Source: Halalkalibacter hemicellulosilyticusJCM 9152 (lineage in GTDB: Bacteria; Bacillota; Bacilli; Bacillales; Bacillaceae_D). From it: 64,000 nt of DNA. Shown piece after piece: positions 25,249 through 34,157 of the stretch; positions within the stretch are counted from its first letter, which is position 1, and every line of letters starts with the position of its first letter. Both the position numbers and the translations under genes were made by a program. Where the stretch lies: positions 62,001 through 126,000 of the forward strand of contig NZ_BAUU01000005.1 of assembly GCF_000513115.1 (NCBI RefSeq), given 5' to 3'. The notes under the pieces are model-generated. The model did not search any database and was not told where the DNA came from. It saw only the letters and a program-made list of their open reading frames with translations.

Positions 25249-27738
25249 ATGAAAATGATGTTTAAAAATGCAACTGTGTTAATGACAGTGCTCATTTCCT
25301 CATTTCTACTAATGGCGTGCACGGATGATGATGCCGCTGGAGGAGATCCAATCGAACCTGAAGAACTTGGTTCAGGAGAGGTGAAATGGGAAGAGACAGA
25401 AACTGAAGATGGGTATGTTATTGTCACAAATGATGATGGAAAAACTTTAGGCTATTCAAAAGATTCAGGAGTGGAACTACTCCAAGTAGATGGATATGCT
25501 TTTAAAGATCTAAATAATAACGGTGTGTTAGATCCATATGAGGACTGGAGATTAGAAGCTGATGAAAGAGCGGCTAATTTAGCGTCATTATTGTCTCTGG
25601 AAGAAATAGCTGGTTTGATGCTATATAGCTCCCATGTATCTAGTGTTTCTGAGGAGCTTGAAGAGGATCAAATTGAGTTCTTAGACATTGGTGGTCGTGC
25701 AATGTTAAACGCTGCAAATTCAGCAAGTACAACTGATACAGTACAATGGAATAATGCCATGCAGGCATATGCAGAAGCGACGGGTCATGGTATTCCAGTT
25801 ATTACAAGTACTGACCCAAGAGAAGGTGGAGTTTCTGGTATTCCTTCTAATCTAGCATTAGCTGCGACTTTTGATTCTGAGCTTGTTCAAGAAATGGGTA
25901 ATTTGACTTCAATTGAGTATCGTTTACTTGGTATTGGTACGTTACTTGGACCACAAATTGACATTGCAACTGAGCCGCGTTGGAATCGAGTGGATGGGAC
26001 ATTTGGTGAAGACCCTGCACTGGCTAGAGATTTGACTAGTGCATTTGTTCATGGAGTGCAGTCAACATTTGATGAAGATGGAAATGACCTTGGATGGGGT
26101 TCTTACAGCTTAAATACGATGATTAAGCATTGGCCAGGAGATGGAGCAGCTGAAGGAGGTCGTGAAGGTCATTCATTCAGAGGGAATGCTCAAGTGTATC
26201 CAGGTGGCCAATTTGATACACACCTCATTCCGTTCGTAGACGGTGGATTTAACCTAGATGGTGAAACAGGGTCTACTACGTCTGTTATGGCATCGTATTC
26301 AATTGCCTTTGATGAAGATGAAACGTATGGTGAATTAGTTGGTACTGCATTTAGCGATTACAAACTAAACGATTTATTACGTGGTCAATATGGGTTTGAA
26401 GGTGTTGTTACAACAGATTGGGGTACAGTTGATGACCTAGAAGGTGGATTTATGCAAGGTAAGCCTTATGGTGTATCTGAATTAGAAAAACCAGAACGTA
26501 TTTTGAAAGCGATTCAAGCAGGGACGGACCAATTTGGTGGATTGAATGATAGGGACGTTGTTGTTGAAGCCTATGAACTAGGTGTTGAAGAGTTAGGGGA
26601 AGATGTGATTGATGAGCGCTTTGAACAGTCAGCGCAGCGCATATTAAATGGTTTCTTCACTATTGGATTATTTGAAAATCCATATGTTGATTTACAAGAA
26701 GCGGAATTGACGGTATTAAGCGAAGATAATCAATTGAAGGCTTATGAAGCACAATTAAAATCAATTGTTATGTTGAAGAACTCAAATAATGCTATTTCAT
26801 CTAATGATCGTGATGAAAAGCCAACGGTATATGTTCCAATGATTTATGTGCCATATGAAGTCGATTATTTTGGCGTAGTAACAGAAGCGGAATGGACATT
26901 GCCGGTTGATATTGAACTATTAGAAAAACACTATAATGTCGTGACGGATACACCTTCAGAGACATTGACAGGTCCAGAAGACGAAGATGGGAATCCAACA
27001 GTTGCGGTTGAGGATATTGAACGTGCATCGGCTGGAGATTTAGAATCAGTGGATTTCGCATTGCCGATTATTACAAGCCCTGTGAATGAAGGCAACTATT
27101 TTGCTGGATTTGGGTATGATCAAGAAAATGAGGAGTATATTCCAATCTCTCTACAATATGAGGAGTATACAGCTGATTCTGAACACGTGCGTCAAGAATC
27201 AATCTCTGGAGATATTACGGTCACTGAACAAGTTAGTGGTTATGTTGTCGAAGAAATTGAAGAAAAAGAAAATCGTTCTTATTATGGAAACACAGCGATT
27301 ATTAGGAACTACGAAGATCTTAATACAGTGAAATATGCTTCAGAAACTGTACCGGAGGATGTTCCAGTTATTGTTGCTATCAAAGCTGATGGGCCGATGA
27401 TTATGTCTGAAATTGAACCTTATGCAGATTCTATTCTTGTGGCATTTGGATGGAGTACTGGATCGGGCTATGGAATTGAAGATGAAGCTTTACTTGAAAT
27501 TGCTGCAGGTAAGGTGGAGCCATCAGCTTTATTACCAGTACAAATGCCTGCTAATATGGAAACAGTAGAAGCTCAATATGAGGATGTACCTCGTGATATG
27601 GAAAGCTTTGTTGATAGTGAAGGCAATGAGTATGACTTCACATTCGGACTAGATTGGTCTGGAGTCATTCAAGATGAGCGTACTGAAAGATACAATGTCC
27701 CAGCATTGGTAACACCAGAAAATTCGGGTAGTGAATAA
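25249..27738 (+). CDS. GH3 family beta-glycosidase, secreted lipoprotein
   Basis: This 829-aa surface enzyme has a signal peptide and lipobox LLMAC (Cys about 24) followed by an acidic linker. The TIM-barrel domain shows TSTDPREGG, the substrate-binding stretch IKHWPGDGAAEGGREGHS, and the nucleophile D390 in GVVTTDWG. The alpha/beta sandwich domain follows (LKSIVMLKNSNN). Family members release beta-glucose or beta-xylose from glycans. AAGGGG lies upstream of ATG 25249. The promoter carries LytTR repeats, and a terminator follows, so this is a separate LytTR-controlled transcript. Confidence 0.88.
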   Translation: MKMMFKNATVLMTVLISSFLLMACTDDDAAGGDPIEPEELGSGEVKWEETETEDGYVIVTNDDGKTLGYSKDSGVELLQVDGYAFKDLNNNGVLDPYEDWRLEADERAANLASLLSLEEIAGLMLYSSHVSSVSEELEEDQIEFLDIGGRAMLNAANSASTTDTVQWNNAMQAYAEATGHGIPVITSTDPREGGVSGIPSNLALAATFDSELVQEMGNLTSIEYRLLGIGTLLGPQIDIATEPRWNRVDGTFGEDPALARDLTSAFVHGVQSTFDEDGNDLGWGSYSLNTMIKHWPGDGAAEGGREGHSFRGNAQVYPGGQFDTHLIPFVDGGFNLDGETGSTTSVMASYSIAFDEDETYGELVGTAFSDYKLNDLLRGQYGFEGVVTTDWGTVDDLEGGFMQGKPYGVSELEKPERILKAIQAGTDQFGGLNDRDVVVEAYELGVEELGEDVIDERFEQSAQRILNGFFTIGLFENPYVDLQEAELTVLSEDNQLKAYEAQLKSIVMLKNSNNAISSNDRDEKPTVYVPMIYVPYEVDYFGVVTEAEWTLPVDIELLEKHYNVVTDTPSETLTGPEDEDGNPTVAVEDIERASAGDLESVDFALPIITSPVNEGNYFAGFGYDQENEEYIPISLQYEEYTADSEHVRQESISGDITVTEQVSGYVVEEIEEKENRSYYGNTAIIRNYEDLNTVKYASETVPEDVPVIVAIKADGPMIMSEIEPYADSILVAFGWSTGSGYGIEDEALLEIAAGKVEPSALLPVQMPANMETVEAQYEDVPRDMESFVDSEGNEYDFTFGLDWSGVIQDERTERYNVPALVTPENSGSE

Positions 27739-27798
27739 CGTTGTAAGATCCAGTAAACGTGTTATAAGGTCTACACGAGAAGACTTTTGAGCACGGCA

Positions 27799-27838
27799 GG
27801 GCATTGGAAAAGTTCTTTTTACTTTTTCAGTGCCCTTT
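27799..27838 (+). terminator. Terminator after the first GH3 gene
   Basis: GGGCATTGGAAAAGT (27799-27813) pairs with ACTTTTTCAGTGCCC (27821-27835) with mismatches, around a T-rich loop, followed by TTT. It belongs to the CTGAAAAAGT hairpin type seen elsewhere in the window. Confidence 0.75.
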
Positions 27839-27852
27839 AAGTTATGTGAATG

Positions 27853-27914
27853 ACCGTTTATAAAAAAAAATCTACCGTTCATGCATTTGAAATGCTGGGA
27901 TGATTATCTATGTT
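27853..27914 (+). promoter_or_regulatory. LytTR operator and promoter of the second GH3 gene
   Basis: Direct repeats ACCGTTTAT (27853-27861) and ACCGTTCAT (27874-27882) are 12 bases apart, then 26 bases, then TATGTT (27909-27914). The layout equals that at 24975. Only one base in the first repeat and one in the second differ between the two loci. Confidence 0.78.
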
Positions 27915-27954
27915 AGAATTTCTTCATAATCACATTAAGCGGTATTTGTAATGA

Positions 27955-27970
27955 AATGAATACCTTTTCA
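27955..27970 (+). promoter_or_regulatory. Shared 16-bp leader motif, copy 2
   Basis: AATGAATACCTTTTCA, identical to the copy at 25081-25096, lies in the leader of the second LytTR-linked GH3 gene. Confidence 0.45.
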
Positions 27971-28081
27971 CAATTCAATATAAAATCGCTCTTATACTTG
28001 GTAAATGACAATCGGGGAGTGACGCTTTTAGTGTGATGTGAAATGTTAATTACTTATGATATTGGTTTAAGGGGGAAAAAA

Positions 28082-30940
28082 ATGGCAGGCAAAAGTAAGA
28101 AAAGATTCCGCATTCTTATGAGTGTGTTTTTGTCCGTTGTACTCTTACTTGGAGTAGCAGGAAATGTTGCATTAGCATATTTTTCTGATGTAGTTACGAT
28201 GTATTTTAATGAAATTGATGTAGAAAGTGCTGAAGCAGTTGAAGCTCGCGCCCATTCAGAAGAGGTTGCATCTCAAATCGCAGATGAAGGTATTGTACTA
28301 TTAAAAAATAACGAAGATATGCTTCCTTTAGCTGAAACAACACAATTAAACGTATTCGGGTGGAGTTTCACAAACCCTGTTTATGGTGGAACTGGTTCAG
28401 GTAAAGTAAATGCAGATACTGCAGTAAACCCAAAACAAGGTCTTGAGAATGCTGGGTTTGAAATAAACGAACAATTATATAACGATTATGTTGCTACAGG
28501 GCTTGAAAGACCAATCATTGATATGGATGGTCAAGATTGGTCAATTCCTGAGCCATTAGCTTCAGAATTCTACACAGAAGAGCGTATGCAGCAAGCGGTT
28601 GAATTTTCAGATACAGCTGTTATTTTTATTGCTCGTTCAGGTGGTGAAGGGGCTGATCTTCCGCGTGTAATGGACGGTCCGGACACATTTGATCCAGACG
28701 GTGGTTCATTTAGTGCAACAGGTAATCGTTACGGTTTCGAAGATGATCTTGATCCGGATAAACATTACCTTCAGCTAAGTAACCGTGAGCAAGACATGGT
28801 TGACATTGTAACAGACCATTTTGATAATGTTGTTCTAGTCGTTAATAGTAGTAACACGTTTGAGCTTAGCTGGGTAGATGACTATAGCGAGATTAAAAGT
28901 ATTCTCTCAGTTGCTGGTGCAGGACAAAATGGCTTTAACTCACTTGGTGATATTTTAGCGGGTGAAGTAAATCCATCAGGTCGTACAGTAGATATTTATA
29001 CGAGAGACCTTCTCGATCCACCAGCTATGGTTAATTTTGGTGATTTTAATTATATGATTGAAAATGCAGATGGTTCTTACTCTCATGCAGTGGATGAGAG
29101 AGATGTTCTTCTGAAGTATGTAGAGTACACGGAAGGGATCTATGTTGGTTATCGTTTTTATGAAACGGCTGCGGCTGAAGGAATTATTAATTACGATGAT
29201 GAAGTTCAATTCCCATTTGGGTACGGATTAAGCTTTACCACATTTGAACAAGAAGTTGTATCAGGTAGTTTAAATTGGGATGATGAAAATATTAGTTTCG
29301 ATGTAAGTGTTACAAATACCGGTTCTGTAGCAGGTAAAGAAGTCGTACAAGCTTACTTCTCAGCGCCATACACTGGGAACATCGAAAGATCAGCTGTAGA
29401 CTTAGCTGCATTTGATAAAACAGATATCATTGAACCAGGTGAGTCTGAAACGATAACTGTTTCATTTGCAGTAGAAGATATGGCCGCATTTGATCATAAC
29501 AGAATTTACAGTGATACAGGTTCTTATGTGCTTGAAGAAGGGGATTACACAATTTATTTAAATCGTAATTCTAATGAAGTTATTGAAGAAGTTGAAACAA
29601 GAACATTATCAGAGGTTGTTTTTGATAATGGTCGTTCGACAGATGATCAAGTTCCTGTCAATCAATTTGATGAACTTGAAGCAGGAGAAGGAAGTATTGC
29701 TACGTACCTTTCTAGAGAAAATGGATTTGAAAATCTGGATGAACTCGTTAATCATGAAGAGTTTACAGTTATGACAGACAATGGTGAAGAAATAGTACGA
29801 GGTAAGCTGGTAGACGAAGATTTTGTGGACTTGGTAAATAGAAGCCGTTATGAAATTCCAGAAGATACTCAGACAGAAGCGCCTACAACAGGTGTTGATA
29901 ATGAATTATCATTAGATGAGTTTACGGGCGTGGACTTCCATGACGAGAGTTGGAATGACCTACTTGATCAATTATCTGTAAATGACATGGTCGATCTCGT
30001 TACTCTTGGAGGTTATCGTACGATTGAAGTTGAGTCTGTAGGAAAGCCTGTTACTCATGATTATGACGGACCATCAGGTATTACAGCGTATACTTCTAGA
30101 TCAGATACGTCAGGTACGGCATTCCCAGCAGGTGTTATGCTTGCGCAAACATGGAATATTGAATTAGCGACACAAATGGGTGAATCTGTAGGTGCAGAGG
30201 GGCAAGCTTATAACGTTACAGGCTGGTATGCACCAGGAATAAATATTCACCGTTCAGCATTTAGTGGAAGAAACTTTGAATATTATTCTGAGGATCCACT
30301 TGTATCAGGTAAGATGGCAGCAAACAAAATTGAAGGTTTTGAAAATCAAGGTGGATTTGTTTACATGAAACACTTTGCACTCAATGACCAAGAGGAAAAC
30401 CGTACACTCGGTGTGATGACTTGGGCGAATGAGCAAACAGTTCGTGACCTTTACTTGAAGCCATTTGAAATCGCCGTGAAAGAAGGCGGAGCAAGCGGTG
30501 TTATGTCAGGGTTTAATAGTATTGGGACTGTTTGGGCTGGTGCGAGCTCTAATCTTCTTCAAGAAGTATTACGTAATGAATGGGGCTTCCGTGGTCATGT
30601 GAACACAGACTTCTTCCTAGGAGATTTCTATCCTTACATGGTAGCTGAACTGGGCTTCCGTAACGGAAATGACCTTTTACTTACTGGTGCAGCACCGGTC
30701 GGAGTGCCTGAGGTGAACACTAGCAGTAATGATACTTTGTGGGCGATGAGAGACGCTTCTCATAACATTTTATATACAGTAGCGAATAGTGGTGCGATTG
30801 ATGATCCTTTAAGTAGTGACATGCCGACATGGGTGAAGATTACGATTGCGGTTGATATTGCGCTTCTTGCTGCTATTATGAGCGGATTCTATTTCACATT
30901 CCGTAAGCCTAAGATTAAAGTTGATCCGGCAAGTAATTAG
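28082..30940 (+). CDS. Membrane-anchored GH3 glycosidase with reversed domain order
   Basis: This 952-aa enzyme has an N-terminal membrane segment (about 9-32) and a C-terminal one (about 918-940, ITIAVDIALLAAIMSGFYF). Between them the usual GH3 order is inverted. The alpha/beta sandwich comes first (IADEGIVLLKNNEDMLPLAE), then a fibronectin-like module (VTNTGSVAGKEVVQAYF), then the TIM barrel (GPSGITAY, INIHRSAFSGRNFEYYSEDP, MKHFALNDQEENR) with nucleophile D843 in VNTDFF. I start at ATG 28082, after AAGGGGGA. It begins a likely operon with the next three genes and is LytTR-linked. Reversed GH3 enzymes such as Butyrivibrio BglA are known, but double anchoring is unusual. Confidence 0.88.
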   Translation: MAGKSKKRFRILMSVFLSVVLLLGVAGNVALAYFSDVVTMYFNEIDVESAEAVEARAHSEEVASQIADEGIVLLKNNEDMLPLAETTQLNVFGWSFTNPVYGGTGSGKVNADTAVNPKQGLENAGFEINEQLYNDYVATGLERPIIDMDGQDWSIPEPLASEFYTEERMQQAVEFSDTAVIFIARSGGEGADLPRVMDGPDTFDPDGGSFSATGNRYGFEDDLDPDKHYLQLSNREQDMVDIVTDHFDNVVLVVNSSNTFELSWVDDYSEIKSILSVAGAGQNGFNSLGDILAGEVNPSGRTVDIYTRDLLDPPAMVNFGDFNYMIENADGSYSHAVDERDVLLKYVEYTEGIYVGYRFYETAAAEGIINYDDEVQFPFGYGLSFTTFEQEVVSGSLNWDDENISFDVSVTNTGSVAGKEVVQAYFSAPYTGNIERSAVDLAAFDKTDIIEPGESETITVSFAVEDMAAFDHNRIYSDTGSYVLEEGDYTIYLNRNSNEVIEEVETRTLSEVVFDNGRSTDDQVPVNQFDELEAGEGSIATYLSRENGFENLDELVNHEEFTVMTDNGEEIVRGKLVDEDFVDLVNRSRYEIPEDTQTEAPTTGVDNELSLDEFTGVDFHDESWNDLLDQLSVNDMVDLVTLGGYRTIEVESVGKPVTHDYDGPSGITAYTSRSDTSGTAFPAGVMLAQTWNIELATQMGESVGAEGQAYNVTGWYAPGINIHRSAFSGRNFEYYSEDPLVSGKMAANKIEGFENQGGFVYMKHFALNDQEENRTLGVMTWANEQTVRDLYLKPFEIAVKEGGASGVMSGFNSIGTVWAGASSNLLQEVLRNEWGFRGHVNTDFFLGDFYPYMVAELGFRNGNDLLLTGAAPVGVPEVNTSSNDTLWAMRDASHNILYTVANSGAIDDPLSSDMPTWVKITIAVDIALLAAIMSGFYFTFRKPKIKVDPASN

Positions 30941-31000
30941 ATCCATGATAATTGGCTAAATGTTTTGTTTAAACAAAACTGTATAACAAAAATAATAGGC

Positions 31001-31029
31001 TTGGCGGTACTCTTCTTGAGTGCCGCCAA
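31001..31029 (+). terminator. Intercistronic hairpin between GH3 genes
   Basis: TTGGCGGTACTC pairs with GAGTGCCGCCAA with one T/G mismatch around TTCTT. No T run follows, so it may process or stabilise the transcript rather than end it. A TTTTGTTTAAACAAAA palindrome lies just upstream, at about 30963-30978. Confidence 0.5.
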
Positions 31030-31051
31030 ATTTCAAAAAGAGGTATGTGCA

Positions 31052-33508
31052 ATGAAATACAACGATCTGATTAAAAAGATGACCTTAGAGGAAAAAGCAT
31101 CCTTAATGTCAGGGAAAGACTTTTGGCAAACAGAGAGTATAGAACGTTTAGGCATTAACAGTATGTTTCTTGCTGATGGACCACATGGTATTCGAAAGCA
31201 AGCAGAGGCTGCTGATCATTTAGGCTTAAATGAAAGTATTCCGGCAACGTGCTTTCCAACTGCTGCGACTGTAGCGAATAGCTGGAATGAAGAGCTAGTA
31301 GAAAAAGTGGGTGAATATCTTGGGGAAGAGGCTGTGTCACAGAAAGTAAATGTCCTCCTAGGGCCCGGAATAAATATGAAAAGAAGCCCGCTTGCTGGGA
31401 GGAATTTCGAATATTTTAGTGAAGACCCTTATCTTGCTGGGAAGTTGGCTGCAGGAATGATTAAGGGCATCCAATCTCATGGTATTTCAGCTTGTGTTAA
31501 ACACTTTGCGGTTAATAACCAAGAGGAGCGACGGATGTCCATTGATACGATCGTTGACGAGAGAACGTTACGAGAAATTTATTTAACCGCATTTGAAATA
31601 GCGATAAAAGAAGGCCAATCAAAGACGGTTATGTCTGCTTATAATATGCTAAATGGTGCGTATACAAATGAAAATATCCATTTAATGAGAGAAATTTTGC
31701 GAGATGAATGGAATTATGAAGGTGTTGTTGTAACCGACTGGGGAGGTAGTAACGATCGCGTTGCGGGGTTACTTGCAGGAAATGAATTAGAAATGCCTAC
31801 AACAGCAGGTGAAACGGATAAAGAAATTATTGCAGCGATAAACAAAGGTCACATTTCAGAAGATATATTAGATGAATGTGTAGATCGTTTACTCGATTTA
31901 TTGTTTACGACGGAGAAAGTATTTGCGAAGGAAACAAAGGATTTTGACATTGAAGAGCATCATCAAATGGCTCAGAAAGTAGCAGAAGAATCTATTGTTT
32001 TATTGAAGAATGAAGAAAACATACTACCATTGAAGCAAAATGAAAAAGTGGCTGTTATTGGTGATTTTGCTCAAGAAGCAAGGTATCAAGGGGCAGGATC
32101 ATCCATTGTGAATCCAACCATATTGGACAATACATTAGAGTCACTTGAAGAATCAGGTTTAACGTATATCGGATTTGAAAAAGGCTTTGATAGATATGGA
32201 AAGAAAAGCAAGAAACAAATAGATAAAGCTTGTGAATTAGCAAAAGAAGCTGATGTCGTCCTTCTATATATCGGTTTAGATGAAGTGACAGAAGCAGAAG
32301 GTCTTGACCGTCAAAGTATGAGCATTCCTGAGAACCAAATTGAATTAATTCACGCGTTACACAAGGTGAATGTGAATATCGTAGCCGTTCTTTCGTGTGG
32401 AGCAGTGGTCGAAATGCCTTGGATTGGAAAAGTCAAAGGCTTGCTACACAGTTATTTAAGCGGACAAGCAGGCTCAAAGGCGATATTAAGAGCGATAGTA
32501 GGAGAGGTCAATCCATCTGGTAAATTAGCGGAAACGTATCCGATTAAACATGAAGATACACCTGCTTATTACCACTTCCCTGGTAAAGAAGTGAGTGTTG
32601 AATACAGAGAAGGTCCTTTTATAGGATATCGTTATTACGATACAGCAAATGTGAATGTGCTCTTCCCATTTGGTTTCGGTTTAAGCTATACGACGTTTGA
32701 GTATTCGGAAGTTCAAGTCGATAAGAGCGGTGTGACGTTTGCAATAACCAATACAGGCGACTATGCAGGTAGTGAGGTGGCTCAATTATATGTTGGTTGT
32801 CAATCTACTAATATATTTAGACCGAAGAAGGAATTGAAAGGTTTTACGAAAGTGTTCCTAAATCCAGGCGAAACAAAATCAGTCACGATTCCATTTGATG
32901 ATAAAACATTCCGCTATTTTAATGTCAAAACGAACCAATGGGAAATAGAGGAAGCTTCTTATAACATTATGATAGGTGCATCGTGTTCAGATATTAGATT
33001 AGAAGAAACTTTAGTTGTAGAAGGGACAGGAGCTCCTCTTCCATATGATAAGGATGTGTTGTCGTCCTATTATTCAGGGAAAGCGAACCAAGTTAGTATA
33101 GAAGAATTTGAGGCTCTGTTAGGCTATAAGGTTCCGGTATCTACATGGGACCGAACAGTGCCACTAGGATATAATGATACGATTGCCCAATGTCAATATG
33201 CGAAGGGATTGTTTGCACGCTTTGCCTTTAGAGCCATTACATTATCTCATTCGTTCCTCTGGAAGATCGGGAAACGAAGTACCGCGAACCTTATTATGAT
33301 GTCTGTTTATCATATGCCATTTAGAGGGATGGCACGAATGACTGGTGGGATCATGAATATGCCAATGCTTGACGGTGTTCTTATGATTGTGAATGGGAAA
33401 TTCTTTAAAGGTTTACGACATGTGTTAAAAGAACGAAAGAAAATGCGGAAGGCTCAAAAGGAAAGTCAGCAATTAATAAACAATCGTAATAAAGGAGAGG
33501 TACTATGA
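31052..33508 (+). CDS. GH3 beta-glucosidase, cytoplasmic
   Basis: This 818-aa enzyme has no signal peptide and the normal GH3 order: barrel (FLADGPHGIR, NMKRSPLAGRNFEYFSEDP, VKHFAVNNQEERR, nucleophile D229 in VVVTDWGG), then sandwich (ESIVLLKNEENILPL), then fibronectin-like module (NTGDYAGSEVAQLYV). A basic 130-residue helical tail follows. AAAGAGG sets ATG 31052; the longer upstream frame contains the intercistronic hairpin. It likely finishes hydrolysis of imported beta-glucosides or acts on intracellular glycolipids. Its stop overlaps the next start by 4 bases. Confidence 0.88.
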   Translation: MKYNDLIKKMTLEEKASLMSGKDFWQTESIERLGINSMFLADGPHGIRKQAEAADHLGLNESIPATCFPTAATVANSWNEELVEKVGEYLGEEAVSQKVNVLLGPGINMKRSPLAGRNFEYFSEDPYLAGKLAAGMIKGIQSHGISACVKHFAVNNQEERRMSIDTIVDERTLREIYLTAFEIAIKEGQSKTVMSAYNMLNGAYTNENIHLMREILRDEWNYEGVVVTDWGGSNDRVAGLLAGNELEMPTTAGETDKEIIAAINKGHISEDILDECVDRLLDLLFTTEKVFAKETKDFDIEEHHQMAQKVAEESIVLLKNEENILPLKQNEKVAVIGDFAQEARYQGAGSSIVNPTILDNTLESLEESGLTYIGFEKGFDRYGKKSKKQIDKACELAKEADVVLLYIGLDEVTEAEGLDRQSMSIPENQIELIHALHKVNVNIVAVLSCGAVVEMPWIGKVKGLLHSYLSGQAGSKAILRAIVGEVNPSGKLAETYPIKHEDTPAYYHFPGKEVSVEYREGPFIGYRYYDTANVNVLFPFGFGLSYTTFEYSEVQVDKSGVTFAITNTGDYAGSEVAQLYVGCQSTNIFRPKKELKGFTKVFLNPGETKSVTIPFDDKTFRYFNVKTNQWEIEEASYNIMIGASCSDIRLEETLVVEGTGAPLPYDKDVLSSYYSGKANQVSIEEFEALLGYKVPVSTWDRTVPLGYNDTIAQCQYAKGLFARFAFRAITLSHSFLWKIGKRSTANLIMMSVYHMPFRGMARMTGGIMNMPMLDGVLMIVNGKFFKGLRHVLKERKKMRKAQKESQQLINNRNKGEVL

Positions 33509-34155
33509 GTAAGGAAACTGTAAAAAAAGCTAGTGCCTTTTCAGGAATCGCAAATTTATGGAATCGATTGAAAATAAAATATCCTAATGGCGTTCAGTTT
33601 TTTGTATTTTTTATGCTGAGTAATGGGATAACGGTGCTTCAATTAGTATTGATGCCAGTTTTTCGGAGTATATTTGCTCAAACGGCGTTAGTAAGTACTA
33701 ATTTTCAAATTTGGCAAGTCGGTACAAATACGGATGGAAGTCCTTATTTTATATTTGATTATGCAGCCGGCCCTATTGCAGAAGGGGGAGGAGGAGGTCT
33801 TGCCTTTTTCTTAGCTGTTCAAATTACAATTGCGATTGCACAAATTATTAATTTCTTTGCACAAAGAAGCATTACGTTTAAATCGAACAGCAGTATTTGG
33901 AAGGCGGCATTTTGGTATTTTGTTGCCTATGTCATTATAACAATTGTTGCAGCGGCAGCTCTAGGCTTCTATCAAACTCCTGTTTATAACTTCTTTATGA
34001 GCACGTTAGGATGGGGAAGTTTTGGAGAAACAGTAGCGGATGTTGTCACGATGATTATTAATAGTGCGATTTCTTTCTGGGTGTTCTTCCCTATTTTCAA
34101 AATTATCTTTAAACAAGTGCCTGAAGAGCCGAAAAAACCAGAAAAGGTTGTGTAA
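33505..34155 (+). CDS. GtrA-like multi-pass membrane protein
   Basis: This 216-aa protein has four predicted membrane segments (about 30-50, 92-115, 130-150, 180-200) with the GtrA-type pattern (FFVFFMLSNGITVLQLVLM, and NFFAQRSITFKS at the end of the second half). GtrA proteins are thought to help move lipid-linked sugars across the membrane and often pair with a GT2 glycosyltransferase, as here. An acidic-polar external loop rich in glycine (AEGGGGG) sits between helices 1 and 2. It is translationally coupled to the GH3 gene. Confidence 0.75.
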   Translation: MSKETVKKASAFSGIANLWNRLKIKYPNGVQFFVFFMLSNGITVLQLVLMPVFRSIFAQTALVSTNFQIWQVGTNTDGSPYFIFDYAAGPIAEGGGGGLAFFLAVQITIAIAQIINFFAQRSITFKSNSSIWKAAFWYFVAYVIITIVAAAALGFYQTPVYNFFMSTLGWGSFGETVADVVTMIINSAISFWVFFPIFKIIFKQVPEEPKKPEKVV

Positions 34156-34157
34156 AA

